A DNA stretch of 5,686 nucleotides from an uncultured Ardenticatenia bacterium (GTDB lineage: Bacteria > Chloroflexota > Anaerolineae > Promineifilales > Promineifilaceae): the NCBI GenBank assembly GCA_937858165.1, contig CALLZA010000481.1, positions 1 to 5,686 on the forward strand. The letters are read 5' to 3'. This document shows positions 4,934 to 5,686 of the stretch, one piece after another. A model generated the notes under the pieces. The model saw only the letters and a program-made list of their open reading frames with translations, made no database searches and was not told the DNA's origin. Positions within the stretch are counted from its first letter, which is position 1. The number at the start of each line of letters is the position of its first letter. Position numbers and translations under genes: made by a program.

Positions 4934-5526
4934 TTACTCTCCACCCACCTTTTGTTCCAGGGGAATGCGCGCCGTCAGATGAGTGCCCTGGCCGGGTGAC
5001 GTCTCGATCGTCAACGTTCCGCCTAACAGTTCGGCCCGCTCACGCATGCTGACCAGGCCGATGCCGCCACGCCGGCGCGGATTCTCGGCATCGGCGTCGG
5101 CCACAAACCCTTTGCCGTCGTCGATCACACTGACATAGAGATGTTCGTCATCGCGCGTTAAATCGACCTCTACCTGCCGGGCTTCGGCATGCTTGGCAAT
5201 GTTGGTCAGAGCTTCCTGAACCAGCCGATACATAGACAGGGCGACGGTCGTCGGCAGTTCGGGTAACTCCAGGCCGCGATAGGTGACCGCCAACCCGGTG
5301 CGCTCGCCAAAATCGTAGCACAGCCCCTCCAACGCCACGTTCAGCCCGAACGCATCCAGCCCGGGCGGCCGCAAGTCATGGGCCAGTGTGCGCAGCGTCT
5401 CCATCGTCTCATCGGCCAGCGCGGCCACGCCGGCCAACCGGGCGCGCAGGGCCTCCTGTTCCGGCGGCAGCCCCACGCGAATCAGGTCCAGACTGATCTT
5501 CAACGACGTGAGCGCCTGTCCCGCTT
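4934..5526 (-). CDS. Histidine kinase, C-terminal fragment (HisKA_3 / HATPase_c, NarX/DegS type)
   Basis: The 196 visible complete codons carry the end of a HisKA_3 dimerisation domain and a whole ATPase domain. The fragment starts AGQALTSLKISLDL, the sequence that normally follows the LHDE H-box, so the phospho-acceptor His lies only a few residues beyond the fragment end. HDLRPPGLDAFGL (about 49-61) is the X-region typical of this subfamily. The ATP site shows an N-box QEALTN (103-108), G1 DDGKGF (135-140), G2 GIGL (154-157) and G3 GQGT (178-181). The sensor part is lost to the right adapter junction at 5527, so the signal, membrane topology and start are unknown. It should phosphorylate RR3, with which it is coupled (stop and start two bases apart). 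Confidence 0.95.
4939..4942 (-). promoter_or_regulatory. RR3 ribosome binding site inside the kinase gene
   Basis: GGAG on the minus strand lies 7 bases before the RR3 ATG and forms part of the last two kinase sense codons (GGA GAG). Ribosomes ending the kinase are placed to start RR3. Confidence 0.7.
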
Positions 5527-5596
5527 CTGTCTCTTATACACATCTGACGCTGCCGACGAGCGATCTAGTGTAGATCTCGGGGGCCGCCGTATCATT
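5527..5596 (-). other. Illumina Nextera adapter, reverse orientation
   Basis: This is the mirror image of 78-147: mosaic end (5527-5545), Read 1 linker (5546-5559), complement of the same i5 index TAGATCGC (5560-5567), then the P5 complement (5568-5596). The P5 part has two mismatches (5581 and 5584 by my alignment), consistent with falling base quality. Genomic sequence ends at 5526. Confidence 0.97.
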
Positions 5597-5686
5597 AAAA
5601 CACAAAACACAACTATACAACAACGACTCCAGCACACATAGCTAAATTCTCCAACAATAAACGACATAAGACAGAAAGGAACATAG
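5597..5686. other. Artefactual low-complexity flank outside the right adapter
   Basis: A/C-rich noise begins with an A run directly after the P5 end. It mirrors the left flank and comes from reading past the end of the library molecule. No gene or structure is present. Confidence 0.9.

Overview
**Origin and ends.** This window is a 5.4 kb piece of bacterial DNA (about 148-5526) with Illumina Nextera P5/i5 adapter sequence at both ends and low-complexity read-through noise outside the adapters. Positions 1-147 and 5527-5686 are therefore not biological. The insert is moderately GC-rich. It encodes a NarX/DegS-type histidine kinase with several NarL/FixJ-type regulators, and it holds a dispersed palindrome of the CTTTGCG/GCGTGAGG kind. 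Together these suggest an environmental bacterium, possibly Chloroflexota. That assignment is an inference from general style, not from a marker gene.

**Layout, left to right.** (1) The last 46 codons of serS on the + strand (148-288). (2) A 71-bp imperfect palindrome between convergent genes (303-373). (3) A patatin-like phospholipase on the - strand (421-1614). (4) A hairpin-rich 212-bp spacer. (5) Regulator RR1 on the - strand (1827-2507), a NarL-family protein with an intact HTH but a receiver lacking the phospho-acceptor Asp. (6) A 285-bp control region with a stem-loop leader, a cluster of GGGTA/TACCC boxes and a rho-independent terminator. (7) A complete 857-bp IS5-family insertion sequence (2793-3649) with 16-bp terminal inverted repeats and a TA duplication. 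(8) RR2 on the - strand (3660-4076), a receiver-only protein with all phosphorylation residues. (9) A 213-bp spacer, again with GGGTA/TACCC boxes. (10) RR3 on the - strand (4290-4931), a canonical receiver-HTH regulator. (11) The C-terminal part of a histidine kinase on the - strand (4934-5526), cut by the fragment end just after its H-box.

**How the genes fit together.** Kinase and RR3 are translationally coupled and form a standard two-component pair. Downstream on the same strand lie two paralogues with complementary domain losses: RR2 keeps a phosphorylatable receiver but has no DNA-binding domain, and RR1 keeps the DNA-binding domain but cannot be phosphorylated in the usual way. Shared boxes upstream of RR1 and RR2 could be operators for RR3 or RR1. 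The lipase follows RR1 on the same strand and could be an output gene, but nothing in the sequence proves this. The insertion sequence landed between RR2 and its terminator, so RR2 itself is intact, but its transcript should now run antisense through the transposase.
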